Shown piece by piece: positions 11,959 through 22,739 of a stretch of DNA of 64,000 nucleotides. A program made the position numbers and the translations under genes. This DNA is from Curvularia sp. ZM96 (lineage: Eukaryota; Ascomycota; Dothideomycetes; Pleosporales; Pleosporaceae): assembly GCA_022457065.1 (NCBI GenBank), contig JAJGBQ010000002.1:2852001-2916000 (forward strand). Reading direction: 5' to 3'. Under the pieces are notes generated by a model. That model was not told the DNA's origin. It saw only the letters and a list, made by a program, of their open reading frames with translations, and did not search any database. The first letter of the stretch is position 1. Every line of letters starts with the position of its first letter.

Positions 11959-14381
11959 ATGAAGCGCAAGGTCGGCGCTTTGGAGAAGCTGGAATCCGAC
12001 CATGCTGCGCTCAGATTCAAGCTGAAGAGGGACCCGCAGTCTTACAGGGATGACTTTGAGCAGCAGTATCAGCAGTACCGGACGCTGCTTGACCTGTTCC
12101 TTGCGGACCCTTCCACTACGGACGGGGGCCTGGTTGCGCTGAAAGAGTAAGACTACTCCATACCGTGTAAAACCAATCGCTGATTCGCCTTCATAGTCTC
12201 ATAGAGTTCGTATCGCACACAGCAAACCTATACCCCGACCTGACGCTCCCCGAATTTCCGCAGAGTCTTATAGATCTGTTATCCACCCATCATGAAGTCA
12301 TTGAGATGGACCTGCGCGACAAGATTGTGGGCGCCATCTGCCTGCTCAAGAACAAGGAGGCGATTGACTCGGTTACTCTCCTGAACACTTTGTTCCCTAT
12401 CCTCATAACGACAAACTCAAAGTCGCTCCGAGCCTTGTTATTCCAGAAGATCGTCTCGGACGTCCGGTCGTCCAATGCAAAAACCACAAACCACAAGGTC
12501 AACAAAGCGCTACAGACAACTCTGTACAACCTGCTCGAAGCCGACACCACTTCACCGCGAGGATTTCTTGCTGTCAAAATCGTACGGGACCTATGGAAGC
12601 GTCAAATATGGACTGATGCAAGGACTGTCGAGGTTATGCGACTGGCTGCATTGAGTGACAACGAGAAGACTATTGCAGGTGGAGTTAGGTTTTTCCTTGG
12701 TGGCGACCAGGAGAGAGAGGCAGCCGCTGAAGAAAGCGACGACGATGATGGGGTGGACTTGGCCAAACTGAAGCATCAGGCCGGTATCAACAAAAAGACG
12801 AAGAAGAAGTCACGCGAGTTAAAACAAGCCGCAGCCACCATGAGGAAGAAGGAAAAGAAGAAGAACGCGCCGCAGTAAGCATGCTAGTGTACGTGCACTC
12901 TGTCCTATGCTAACTCAGCACCTACAGTCCACTGAACTTCAGCGCCTTGCATTTGCTCCACGACCCTCAGGGCTTCGCCGAGACGCTCTTCTCAAAGCAC
13001 ATCCAGAATTCCAAGAACAAGCTGTCCCTCGAGACGAAGCTTTTAGCTCTGCAGCTTGTGACTCGGCTTGTTGGATTGCACCAGCTCACGGTCCTACCAC
13101 TATATTCGTACTTCTTGAAGCACCTCACACCTCGACAAGCGTCTGTCACAACGTACCTTGCGTGTTTGGCGCAAGCGACGCACAGCTACGTGCCTCCAGA
13201 TGTCCTTGAGCCGCTAGTGCAAAAGATTGCAAACGAGTTTGTTTCGGAGGCATCAGCTGCTGAGGTCGCAGCAGCAGGTTTGAACGCTATTCGCGAAATA
13301 TGTGCGCGCCAACCCCTGGCCATGACAGACACCTTGCTACAAGACTTGGTCATGGTATGCAGAGTCCCAACTGTTTTAGCTTCATGCCGTATGCTAACAG
13401 CCACAGTACCGTAAATCAAAAGACAAGGGTACTATGATGGCCGCCAAAGGTCTCCTCTCCCTCTACCGCGAAGTCGGTGCCGATCTCCTGAAGAAGCGTG
13501 ACCGTGGCAAGGATGCAACAATGGGCATTCGTGCTGGCACGATTAAAGAGCGAAGATATGGTGAAGAAGCCACTGGCGAAATCGAGGGCATTGAGCTTCT
13601 CGAGAAGTGGAAGGAGGAGGAGCGCAGGAAGAAACTGGAAGCTGCTGGACTTGATCCTGATGCCGACCATGGCGACCTCGAGCTTGACGACGAGGACGAC
13701 TGGAAGAAGTGGGAAGTAGAGAGTGACAGCGACAGCGATGACTCCGGAGGATGGATCAACGTTGAGAGCGACGGTGAAGATATCCAGATCAGCGATTCCG
13801 AAGACGAAAAGGAAAACAACAAAGAGCGACCCAGCAAGAAGGCGAAATTGGGCAGCGCAACACCCACACCAGGCCCATCAACCGACAACAAGGGCGCTTC
13901 CAAGAGCGAAGAGCCAGAAGCAAAGTCAATATCCAAGCTTCTCACTACAACCATCCTCACTCCCGCTGACCTGAAGCAACTTCAAGCCCTCCGTGCCACA
14001 TCGACAATTACCTCATCCCTCGCCTCGGAAAAGCGGGCGCAACTCCTTGCCGCCCGCCACGCCGATGAAGCCATCACGGCCGAGAGGATTGAGCTGGCAG
14101 CCTCACTCGGCAAGAAGAATACCAAAGAAGACAAAATCGCAGCCGCCAAACAAGACCGTGAGACCAACCACATGTCGCAGGCTGCTAAGCGCAAGGAGAA
14201 GCGACATGCAGAAGGCAAGAGCACGACGAACCAGGACAAGGCGCGCAAGAAGAACTTTTTGATGACGCTGGGTAAGGCTAAGAGCAAGAACAAGAGGAGT
14301 TTGGGCGATGTCAAGAAGACGCTGCTTGGGCATGTGGAGAGGAAGAAGAGGGGAGGAAAGAGGGGAAACAAGGGAAACTAA
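11959..14381 (+). CDS. sda1: SDA1 family protein (60S ribosome biogenesis)
   Basis: A 755-residue nucleolar/nuclear protein of the Sda1 family, required for 60S pre-ribosome maturation and export and for normal G1 progression in yeast. Four exons are read: 11959-12146, 12197-12874, 12928-13354 and 13407-14381, with introns of 50, 53 and 52 nt. Junction checks: LKDLIEFVSHTANLYP, KNAPHPLNFSALHLLHDPQ and LLQDLVMYRKSKDKG. Conserved segments include RDPQSYRDDFEQQYQQY, RNIW/RQIWTDARTVEVM, AGGVRFFLGGDQ, LLHDPQGFAETLF and LAMTDTLLQDL. An acidic Asp/Ser-rich stretch near residues 520-590 and a Lys/Arg-rich tail (KNFLMTLGKAKSKNKRSL) are typical of the family. Confidence 0.95.
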
Positions 14382-14897
14382 GTTCTCTTCCCTGTCTGTT
14401 CGGACTTTTTTGTCATGCTGTGCATTTTTGGTGTTGATGCCTTTTCCAAAGTGCATACCCGCGTGCATTGGAACGTTAGACGAAGCGAGTAGTCATGTTG
14501 AAGACGGTAGAGTAGAACTAAAAAGCCGTGATACCCAGTCACCCCATCGTTACCCTTTAGAAAACATACATTTAAAGTCATTGTGTTCTTCTCCATTAAT
14601 CTGTCACTGCTTTGTTAGTCCAGAATGTTGGCTTCGCTCGCCCTCCACCTTCGCCTCCCTTCTGACTCCATCTTGTATTTCGATCAGGCTTCGACGGGGA
14701 GAATGTAAGTATTACGTGGGAATCAGTCTCTCGGTCTTGGTACCAATGTTGTATTAATGTTGCTGTTCTTGAAGTGGGCTTGTGAGCAGGCGAGTTGTTA
14801 TAGATATGGCTCACTGTATACTTGAGCCAATGGTGGAGAATGGTGGATGCAGAGGGGGAAGTACCGCCCTATAGTTCGGTATTGAAGTGCGTCGCAA
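14382..14897. other. Convergent 3' region between SDA1 and a minus-strand gene
   Basis: It contains the 3' untranslated regions of the two convergent genes. No further gene or repeat is supported. Confidence 0.45.
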
Positions 14898-16496
14898 TCA
14901 GTCCCTCGGGACGCTGTCAGATATCTTCACGATAGGGCTGTAGGGAGTAGGAGGTGTAGGCGAGATGGTAGTCCTAGCAGATTCAGTTCCAGCTCTTTGT
15001 ACTCGTGTCGTCGGTATGGCGGTAACAGCTACTGTCACGGCTTTCTCTGTCTCCTCATTTCGCTCAACAGAATTTAAAGTCGGCTGGGTAGGGCTTGTAA
15101 CTGCACTCGGCATGGATGGTGAGGACGGCCGAGTCCTAAAGACATCGGCAACGCCGTGCCCAGTGCCGTCTTGCCATATGGGGGCAGTAGCGGCGAAGAC
15201 CTGTCTCAGCTCCGTGTCGTTGTCACTAGAGGCTGCAGCCTGTAGATTTTCGATCGAACTTGGCTGTGTGCCTGCATCAATGGTGTTGTCGCTGCTTCTC
15301 TCGCTCCGCTTGGACGAGACTTGAGATGTGGAATCAAGCCAGGCGGTCATGTTATGATTCTGGATCGACGCCATTGCTCTAATGTCTTCGAGAAGACCTT
15401 TTTGGTCCGACGAGTATGGATATATCTGGAGAAGAGATGTGAGAAGCGACGTGTGCTTGATTATAGAGTTCAGACAGAGATTTGACTGAAGGCCCTGGGA
15501 AACCGTCGGTTCACTCCTTGGATAGCGGTCAATTTGAGAATTCGAGAACGGATTGATGATCAGGCTTTCTCTCGGGCCATCTTTGAAAAATCCATGACGT
15601 GAATTGTGTTGTTCAACTTCGCCGCTCTTCTTTTCGCGAGGATCGGTAATGGATAGCGTTTGCTTGTGCGGCGACGTCCTCGAAAACTCTTGGATATATC
15701 TTTTGGCTTCCCTGCGGAGCATGTCTTCACTTTGAGAAGTGATCGTGTAATGTTGGACTGGTGGAGCAGGGTATTGAATGTATTGGGCATGAGGCGGCAG
15801 AATGCTTGGTTGGACCTGTTGATACGCAAGCGTTTGGCCTGGAAGAGGGTACTGTGCTTGGAAAGGAAAGGCATGTGCAACACTTCCCCGAAATGCATTG
15901 TGGTTGTGGTATGTATCAATGGCTCTCCTCTCGTTCATCGCTTTGTAGATATCGTGGCTCTGGTGGCTGTTGTGCGTATTTCTCTTAGGAGGACGCCTTG
16001 CCAATGCTGATCTCGAAGCCCCGTAGTTATAAGAATCTCTGTATCCCTGGCTTGTGAATTCATGAGGCTCAGCTGTCCGTTCATCTGCGTGTTTTCGTTT
16101 CGGTAGTCGTACTGTTGGACGAGGAGGTGACGAGTTCTCGTTGACGACGATCGGGTCCTGGCAGCTACCGCTCAAAGGCTTCGGGACTGATCTTTGTGAC
16201 CCTGAAGTGGTTCGATCGAAAAGACCAGCTGGAGGGCTTTTTGTACCTGGAGTTTTCGTATTGGGAGCCTTGGAGACTCCATCGGCGGCCGGGGAAGTGT
16301 CATGATCGCCTGTGTTTCCTGAAAACACTGACACAGGCAGGATGACAGGTGATTTCGGGATATTCAGAGTAAGTTTTACCTTTTTGGGACGTTTTTTGTT
16401 CTTAATGGTATCGCTGGGCGGCTCGGTATCTTTGCGCTCCTGGGTGTCGGCCGGCACACCATTGGCCTTCGCGGTGCTTCGCCGAGTGGAGACCAT
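14898..16496 (-). CDS. Hypothetical disordered basic protein
   Basis: A 532-residue single-exon protein of low complexity, rich in Ser, Thr, Pro and Gln. The start is taken at ATG 16496 (MVSTRRSTAK; A at -3); upstream in-frame codons lack ATG. The N-terminus has Lys/Arg clusters (KNKKRPKKVKLTLN near residues 32-46) that could be a nuclear localisation signal, and a second cluster PKRKHADERT near residue 133. A central Tyr/Gln/Pro-rich region (YPLPGQTLAYQQVQPSILPP) and a short helix (SEDMLRREAKRYIQEF) follow. No known domain is recognised. The intact 1.6-kb frame makes it a credible gene; nuclear location is inferred from basic clusters only. Confidence 0.7.
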   Translation of the reverse strand: MVSTRRSTAKANGVPADTQERKDTEPPSDTIKNKKRPKKVKLTLNIPKSPVILPVSVFSGNTGDHDTSPAADGVSKAPNTKTPGTKSPPAGLFDRTTSGSQRSVPKPLSGSCQDPIVVNENSSPPRPTVRLPKRKHADERTAEPHEFTSQGYRDSYNYGASRSALARRPPKRNTHNSHQSHDIYKAMNERRAIDTYHNHNAFRGSVAHAFPFQAQYPLPGQTLAYQQVQPSILPPHAQYIQYPAPPVQHYTITSQSEDMLRREAKRYIQEFSRTSPHKQTLSITDPREKKSGEVEQHNSRHGFFKDGPRESLIINPFSNSQIDRYPRSEPTVSQGLQSNLCLNSIIKHTSLLTSLLQIYPYSSDQKGLLEDIRAMASIQNHNMTAWLDSTSQVSSKRSERSSDNTIDAGTQPSSIENLQAAASSDNDTELRQVFAATAPIWQDGTGHGVADVFRTRPSSPSMPSAVTSPTQPTLNSVERNEETEKAVTVAVTAIPTTRVQRAGTESARTTISPTPPTPYSPIVKISDSVPRD

Positions 16497-17045
16497 ACTG
16501 TTGCTCTTGTTTTGGTTTCTCACGATCACACTGCCGTATAAGCCGAAGGTACTACTTGCTTCTATTCGTATATCTCTGTGTGTTGCACGTGGTATCGTAG
16601 TTGCTTGATTGACGGAGGCACTTCTTGGAGCGCGATGCTCCTTGTACCGTGTATAGGCGTTGGAGTGCTGGAGTGACTCTCAAACAGGATCAGAGAAGAG
16701 AGGAGGAGTCAGTGTATCCCGCAAATAAAGTCGCGGTGTTGCCTATGCGTATCTAGAAGGCGCATAATGTGTGGGGAAAGGACATGCATCGTGAGGGGAA
16801 GGCGCACCTCACACATGAGCAGCAATCTTGAAAGCAAACATGCACCCGTTGATGATCACACAGCGGTTGAGCAACCAAGACAAACTCTCGTGTGATGAAG
16901 CATAGCAGCGAGAAACATGAAGGCATGAGAAGCCAAAGCACGTTCTCATGTGAACAAAGCGTTAAAGGTGAGCATAAAAGTATGAGAAAACATAGTCACG
17001 TCCCTCATAACCTCACCACTACATAACCCACAACATGCTCTCCAC
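16497..17045. other. Intergenic region
   Basis: It holds the upstream side of the disordered-protein gene and the 3' side of the kinase-like gene. Short repeats of an AAGCAY/GTGATGA flavour occur around 16,850-16,990 (for example CATGAGAA/CATGTGAA words), too degenerate to call. Confidence 0.35.
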
Positions 17046-18167
17046 TCACCCCACCCCCAGAAACGCCCTCAGCTTCGCCAGCTCCTCCTGATCCCTCGCC
17101 TCACATACCACTCGATCAATCGCGCCGTCATCCCACGCAATGCCATGCCAAAGCAACACTCCCAAATCCCGCATCGTTTTCACATCCTCTTTCCTTGTCC
17201 TCAAATCCGGCACCAATTCCAACAAACGCACCCAAAACGCCTCTCTCATCCGGGTTGCATCCTCAAAGTAAACCCACACCGGTCCTTGATCCGATGAGGC
17301 AGGCGCAAGGTACCCCAGTAGATGCTCCAGCCCATACAGACACGTACCAAAAGGCAGGAATTCTGCTTCAGCCCAATCGACCACGCCTGTTACTTCCCAG
17401 TTGTGCTGGTCAACGAGTATGTTGGATGGTATAAGGTCGCCGTGGTTCAAGACAACGGGGTAGTTTGTTATGCTTTGTACGTCCGAAAATGTTTTTACTG
17501 CCTTTGCTCTCAACGATGAATTGGGTAGGTCTGCAGCTAGTTTCTTTAGTCGGTGGAGGATACTGGAGCCAACTTTGCCGTGACACTGGGAGAGCATATC
17601 GGGCTCATTTTCCATTGGAGAGTCAGCTCGCGTGGTTCTGGGCAGGAGCGGGGTTTGCGCTGTTGGTGCGCATTGCCAGCTTTGCGCTATGAAGTCTGCA
17701 AAGCTCGAGATTAATGTTTGTAGTCTGGCATACTCTTTTATAGTCAGAGTGCGGGTGCGTGGTAGCAGACGGCTGAGCGATATGCCAGTAAGTCTGTTCA
17801 TCGTGTAAGCCTTTAGGCCTGAGAGTGGTGGTGTGTCTAGTAGTGCGACAGTTGGTACCAGTGACGAGTAGGTCTTGTTCGCGACATGCATGATGTTGAG
17901 ATCGAGCGCGTGAGGCGCGGGCCTGAGTTGGATGATTTGCTCGCCTCGTCCTTTGCCCTCTCCATTTTTCTCTTCCAAATCGCTGTATACGTCGATGCTA
18001 TGATGGGTATCGTTCAGGGGCGTGATTAGAAGTGTGTAACTACAGTACCCTTGCTCTTCGAACTCTTTCACTTTGTACCCTACATAGCCGTGCCGCACAG
18101 CTCTTAGACATATCTCTCTATCCTCCCTTCCTATGTTGAAGCGATACCAGAAGTCCTGGGAAGCCAT
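17046..18167 (-). CDS. Aminoglycoside phosphotransferase (APH)-like kinase
   Basis: A single-exon protein of 373 residues in the fungal APH/choline-kinase-like superfamily. Substrates of the fungal members are mostly unknown and there is no reason to infer antibiotic resistance. Seen: the catalytic Brenner motif LNHGDLIPSNILVD (His-Gly-Asp...Asn, about residues 235-248) and the metal-binding VTGVVDWAEAEFLPFG (DFG-equivalent Asp, about residues 255-270). An N-lobe with YTMNRLTGISLSRLLP supplies the hinge. The C-terminal WHGIAWDDGAIDRVV segment is typical of the ascomycete group. The ATG at 18167 gives MASQDFWYRFN. The coding frame is unbroken and the key residues are present, so activity is plausible. 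Confidence 0.85.
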   Translation of the reverse strand: MASQDFWYRFNIGREDREICLRAVRHGYVGYKVKEFEEQGYCSYTLLITPLNDTHHSIDVYSDLEEKNGEGKGRGEQIIQLRPAPHALDLNIMHVANKTYSSLVPTVALLDTPPLSGLKAYTMNRLTGISLSRLLPRTRTLTIKEYARLQTLISSFADFIAQSWQCAPTAQTPLLPRTTRADSPMENEPDMLSQCHGKVGSSILHRLKKLAADLPNSSLRAKAVKTFSDVQSITNYPVVLNHGDLIPSNILVDQHNWEVTGVVDWAEAEFLPFGTCLYGLEHLLGYLAPASSDQGPVWVYFEDATRMREAFWVRLLELVPDLRTRKEDVKTMRDLGVLLWHGIAWDDGAIDRVVCEARDQEELAKLRAFLGVG

Positions 18168-18790
18168 GTATGCTCGAACCTAGTCGACAGCGAGATGGAA
18201 GTTGAAGAGAAACCGAAGCCATCATGCGAGACGGGCGGCGCGCAATTCATCCCGTGCTGCATCAACGATCTCAGGTGGGCGGCGATCTGCTTGTTGCTCA
18301 TATCCGAGCAGGTGGCTGTTTGGTGTGTTGTACTCTCTTGTGGTTCGCTGAAGTTCTGCACGTGGCAGTTGGCGCGTGGGAGGCAAGAAGGTGAGATGAA
18401 CCGAGGGTGTCGTATGCATAAGCCCCCATGCAATCAAGGCCAGAGGAGCGGGTAAAGATCTGCCACGCGTCGGCTATGTGTCAGGCCAGTTACACAGGAC
18501 ATGGCTTTGGGAGCATTTGGAAGTGGATGACACTCCTAGATTTATCTGGGTAAGCTGTCAAACTAAACCAATCAATAGCCACGATTTGAACCCCGACAGG
18601 AGCTTGATCTCAGGAACATTCCTGCTTTTCATCTACCTACGATTTGCTTTGACACTACACATATCTCATGCCTACCGAATTACTTATTTTCAAACCAAGG
18701 ATCTTCAAAGATTTCTCGAGCTAACCCTCTCTCTAGGCTCAAATCGCATGAGCCTACGAATAAGCGCACCCACTTTAACGACATCCTCTC
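18168..18790. other. Intergenic region upstream of the kinase-like gene
   Basis: No supported gene. An open minus-strand frame near 18433-18190 overlaps the kinase promoter but has no recognisable domain. Confidence 0.35.
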
Positions 18791-19006
18791 GTGCCAAGTC
18801 TTATTTCCTCTCTTCGTCAAAGTATACTTCCTCTAGCCACCCCTGGAGAGTGGCTTCTGTCTTTTCTACAGGGCGCACGCTGTTCATGGCTTGCCATTTT
18901 GGCGGCCATCTTGTTGGCAATCTATCACTCAAAGCGTCTTGTATCTGACCAGCGGCGGAATTGGGTGTTGCCAAGAGGTTATCAAAAGGTGGTCGACCAG
19001 CAATGA
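18791..19006 (+). pseudogene. Possible cytochrome P450 N-terminal relic
   Basis: The frame reads a hydrophobic anchor (SWLAILAAILLAIYHSKRL) preceded by PLATPGEWLLSFLQG and followed by a basic stretch RRNWVLPRGYQKVVDQQ, then a stop. That layout is the membrane anchor and start of a fungal microsomal P450. It has no ATG in a good position and no continuation. The assignment leans on the downstream P450 I-helix fragment in the same orientation. Confidence 0.4.
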
Positions 19007-19458
19007 GTTCGAAGATCTATAAAGTGGGTAAGGTTGATATACGTGCTTAGTTTACTTATTAATAGATCAGATAGTACTCCATAGTTATTAAACTATTAAT
19101 CTCATGAAGCACGCTAACTTTTGTCACTGTATGCCGAAAAACCCTTTGTGTCGAAAACGTCGAATCGAATCGCTAGATAACCCTCACGGAGTTTTCATCT
19201 AATCCTACTCACCCTAACTACCCCGGATTGAGCCTAGAGAAGTATAAGCCCCCGACCCCGTCTAACAATCTATTAGCAAAAACTCAGAAAATGCACATCT
19301 GTACAGTAAAATCGCATACTACGATTACGCGTCTCGGAGATAGGGTAACTCGATCTTCAACTTTTCAAAGCCCGCCATTCGTCGCAATTTCCCCTCCAAC
19401 GTTAGCTTCAGCACCTCGTCGAAATCCAAGCTTTCCATTTCTGCCAGATTGAACCTGA

Positions 19459-19773
19459 TGCCTTCATCCCCGTCTTTTGTCTTCCCTGACGCTGTCTGAT
19501 GAGCTGGTTTATTTGCAATTAACCTTGGGAATGGCGGCTCAGAATTCCACTAATGAGACTATCGCCCACGCCATTCGACATCTGTGTGAACACGCTGAAA
19601 TCGTGCCTCGGCTGCGCGAGGAGGTCTCCATGGTTCTCGCAGAGCACGGATGGAGCAAACAAGGGTTTTACCAGCTAAAGTTGCTTGATTCGTTCCTGAA
19701 AGAGTCACAACACTTGACGTCCGTACTGAAGCTGGTGAGCTTTACGCTAGTGCTCCATGAGGTTACCGAATAG
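19459..19773 (+). pseudogene. Cytochrome P450 fragment (I- to K-helix region)
   Basis: An in-frame stretch of about 90 residues contains AIRHLCEHAEIVPRLREEV and SMVLAEHGWSKQGFYQLKL followed by DSFLKESQ. In fungal P450s this is the segment after the I-helix Thr leading to the KESxR (ExxR) K-helix motif; here the motif reads KESQHL, so the conserved Arg is His. The frame stops 12 codons later, and no heme-binding Cys region follows. About 450 bp of AT-rich unrelated sequence separates it from the N-terminal relic. A deleted, non-functional P450 is the simplest reading. Confidence 0.75.
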
Positions 19774-20895
19774 TTTCGTGGAAAAGAGTTATAGGATTTA
19801 ACTAAAGGGTTGGTAAGCCTAACCAATAGATACAGTACTAGCTCAAAAGTTTGTTCGCCCGAATAAAACCCCACCAAGCCTCACCAAAAATAGCCTTGCT
19901 TTCTATCTTATTATGGGTGCTGGGGGATTGAGACCCATGCCAATGTGGTGAGAGATGGGGTTCGTGTTAGCGAGCAGTTTGAGCCGCGGAGGAGCCCATG
20001 ACAGCTACGAAGATTCAGGGCGTAGGCTCCAACAACATGAAGCTAGATTGGTATCTTGCGTGGATACGAAATACTATGGCAGATACACATCATGTATTGT
20101 TTAAACTTCTAGTCAGTAGCAGGTGTCAGCCACACTAGTAGTTGGCTCGCTGCTGTAAGTTCAAACACGTGTACTTGCGACAGATACAAATGCTTTAAGG
20201 ACGAGCAGTGACATACTTTCTATCCACGTTCTATGCCAATATACCACTTCTAGCTACGACTCGCTCTTACTAATGCATATCAAGCAGTATCGACTTTGTC
20301 GCTTTCTCGTTCCACCCAAGTCCTTGGCCGTATGTTGTACGTATTTCGTTCGAGCCCTGCGCCGGTTGTAGTGCATCTTGCATCCCACTAATGCAGGACA
20401 ACAAGACAATAGTGAGATGAGGCGTATACGAGTTTGGTCGCGGAAGCACCAGGAACCATGCAGGTGCCCATGCCAAGGCGCTAAACCCGAATCGTAACCC
20501 CACGAATTACCATCACAGCATCGCGTGGTGTATACAATGGCTGCATGATTATTTCGAATTTAAAGTAAGAGACTCTGTAGCTATCCGAATCACTTGCAAA
20601 AGTTATTTGGTTGGACATTATGAGTTGGGTCTATTGTGCAGCACAAGGTCCTACTCGATCATACTGTTACATGATATCGCCCTCTACAAAGCGAAGCAAG
20701 ATCTAACGCGAAAGGCTGCAAATAAACGCAAACACACATAGGAGAAGATGAAATGTAACGTGTAACCGAACCCGTGCCAGCCATTATACAAGAAAAAGAG
20801 ACTTTTTGCGTGATTTCAAGCCCACCTTTCGAGATTGGACCTCATGGCTGAACTGGTATCATCTCCTCGACCTCTACATTCTCCACGGCAAAAAT
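19774..20895. other. Intergenic region with no gene seen
   Basis: AT-leaning sequence between the P450 relic and MIR1. No coding frame, RNA gene or strong repeat is supported. The part next to 20896 is the MIR1 3' untranslated region. Confidence 0.4.
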
Positions 20896-22128
20896 CTAGT
20901 TCGTCTTCGCAATTTCTACGCCGCCAGTGGCTCCCAGGGCCTTCTTAATATCGCCTGGCCGGTTGTTAGTTATTGGCGCTACAGAGGGTGTTGAAAAAAA
21001 AAATAGGGGGGAGGGGGGACTTACCATAGATGGCGAACTGACCGGCGGTCAGAGTACCAACCATGAAGAGACGGGCACCAATACCTCCGAACGAACCACG
21101 GACACCGAGCTCCTTGGCGATCTTGATGAGGCGGCTGGTGGTTCCCTCTCCGGGAAGACCCTTGGTCTTGTTGATCCTGGAGAGCATGGTGTCGGCAGGC
21201 TGGGAGATGATGGCGGCAGCGAAACCGGCCATCAGACCGGAACCGAGGTTGTAGACGGTCTGCATGCCGGAAGAGGTCTTGCTCTTGTCGACGATGGTGT
21301 AGACGAACTCGTTGACCTTCTCGAAGACGACGAACTTGGCCATGGTGTAGGGGACCCTATGGAAACTGGTTAAATCTGGACGAATTTGGCGTGGAAGATG
21401 CAACATACTGCTTGAACAGGATGGGTCCGAAGCCAGAGTAGAAGGCACCGACACCCTCGTTCTTCAGAATCTTGGTGAAACCACCAACGAGACCGTTGGC
21501 AAAGGTTGGGTCACCGACGAGACGGATACGGGTAGCCTCGAGAGGGCAGAGAGCGACGTCGGCAAAGAACTCGGCGACGGCAGCGGAGGCAAGGTAGACG
21601 GCGGTACGGTTGTTGGAGGCGGACTCGTAGCCGACCATGTTGATGGCCTGCTGCTTGAAGAACTCATAACCACCGAACTTGAAGGCACCCTGGAGGAAGT
21701 AACCAGCGGCGGTAGGACCGAAACCAGTCCAGACGGCACCAGCACCCTCGTTGGCAATGACCTTCCTGAAGCCACCGATGAGGCCAGTGTTGTAGGTGGC
21801 GGGGTCAAGTTGTATCCTGGTCTTTACGCTGTGAAGATTGTTAGCTTGGCGCTGTCGTCATTTTCGCTGGGGGCATTCTGGAGTCGCAAAAAATGCGCTC
21901 AACAGCCATTGTCATCGCCCAGCGCCATCCAGGGGGCGGTATAACGTACACATCGACGGGTGTGAGGGCACCGTGGGTGACGGAACAGCAGACGGCACCA
22001 GCGAAGGCGAATCGCGCATACAGGTTGGCACCAGTGGGCGCGGTCGGGTCGACATTGGCACCAATCTTCGCCTTTGCGGCGTCGATCTTGGAGGAGCCGG
22101 TAGCGGTGGGTGGTGGAGAGGTGGCCAT
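20896..22128 (-). CDS. mir1: Mitochondrial phosphate carrier
   Basis: A 329-residue inner-membrane carrier that imports phosphate with protons for ATP synthesis. Four exons are read: 22128-21950, 21828-21409, 21356-21025 and 20954-20896; introns are 121, 52 and 70 nt. Three carrier repeats are visible, each with its signature: PVDVVKTRIQLDP (across the first junction), PLEATRIRLVGDP and PADTMLSRINKTKG. Family-specific segments include FKFGGYEFFKQQ, AEFFADVALCPLEATRIR, FGPILFKQVPYTMAKF and GTLTAGQFAIYGDIKKALG. The short last exon adds the matrix-facing tail. The length agrees with fungal Mir1. The N-terminal Ala/Lys-rich extension before the first helix is usual in filamentous fungi. Confidence 0.95.
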
Positions 22129-22739
22129 TTTCGCTGATATGGATGGTAGACGCGAAGGGAGTGGAGAGTGGAGAGATTGTGGTGTTGAAGGTGGACAGAC
22201 AAAGATCAAGGAGCCGTCGCTGTTGGTGAGAAGTTTTGTGCTTGGCACCAGGACCCGTTCTTTTCCGACCAGAATCCGGATACCCGCCCTGGTTGGCATT
22301 CCTCCATTCACGTCACCGCACCCTTGTGCGTGCGCCGCCGCCGTCGGGTCTGTTAATCCCGCAGCCGCAACATTTTCTTTTTATATAGTGGTACAATCTC
22401 AGCCCTTCACCGCTCGAGCCGCCTTTACTTTTCGCTATCTAGCAGCTGATGACCCAATAGCATCGTGTCAACGATGTGTCGATGTTCACACTTGATTCCG
22501 TAATGCTACTGACTTGACACACAAGCCGTTTTTCTACGGATTTTCAAACTACGGGCATGGGTGCCGCGGCCCTTCCACCCTAAGACTAAGACGCCCAACA
22601 GATCCGCTCCACATTTCAAGGGACGTAGAAACACAAACATGAAAAAGGGCTGATATGTTTTCCACCCTCGCCCATGATGAAAAAAAGCACGAAGCCGACC
22701 CTGACCAGTAAAACCTGAACGGCCTCGTAACAACTAGTC
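22129..22739. promoter_or_regulatory. MIR1 upstream region and YSH1 3' region
   Basis: About 610 bp. The part next to 22128 is GC-rich leader/promoter for MIR1; the part near 22740 is the YSH1 3' end. TATATAG occurs at about 22,383 but is not positioned clearly for either gene. Confidence 0.4.

Noticed and set aside
20927..21373. 148-codon plus-strand frame over MIR1
   Set aside because: It is antisense to the phosphate carrier exons, whose three carrier motifs and intron phases are conclusive.
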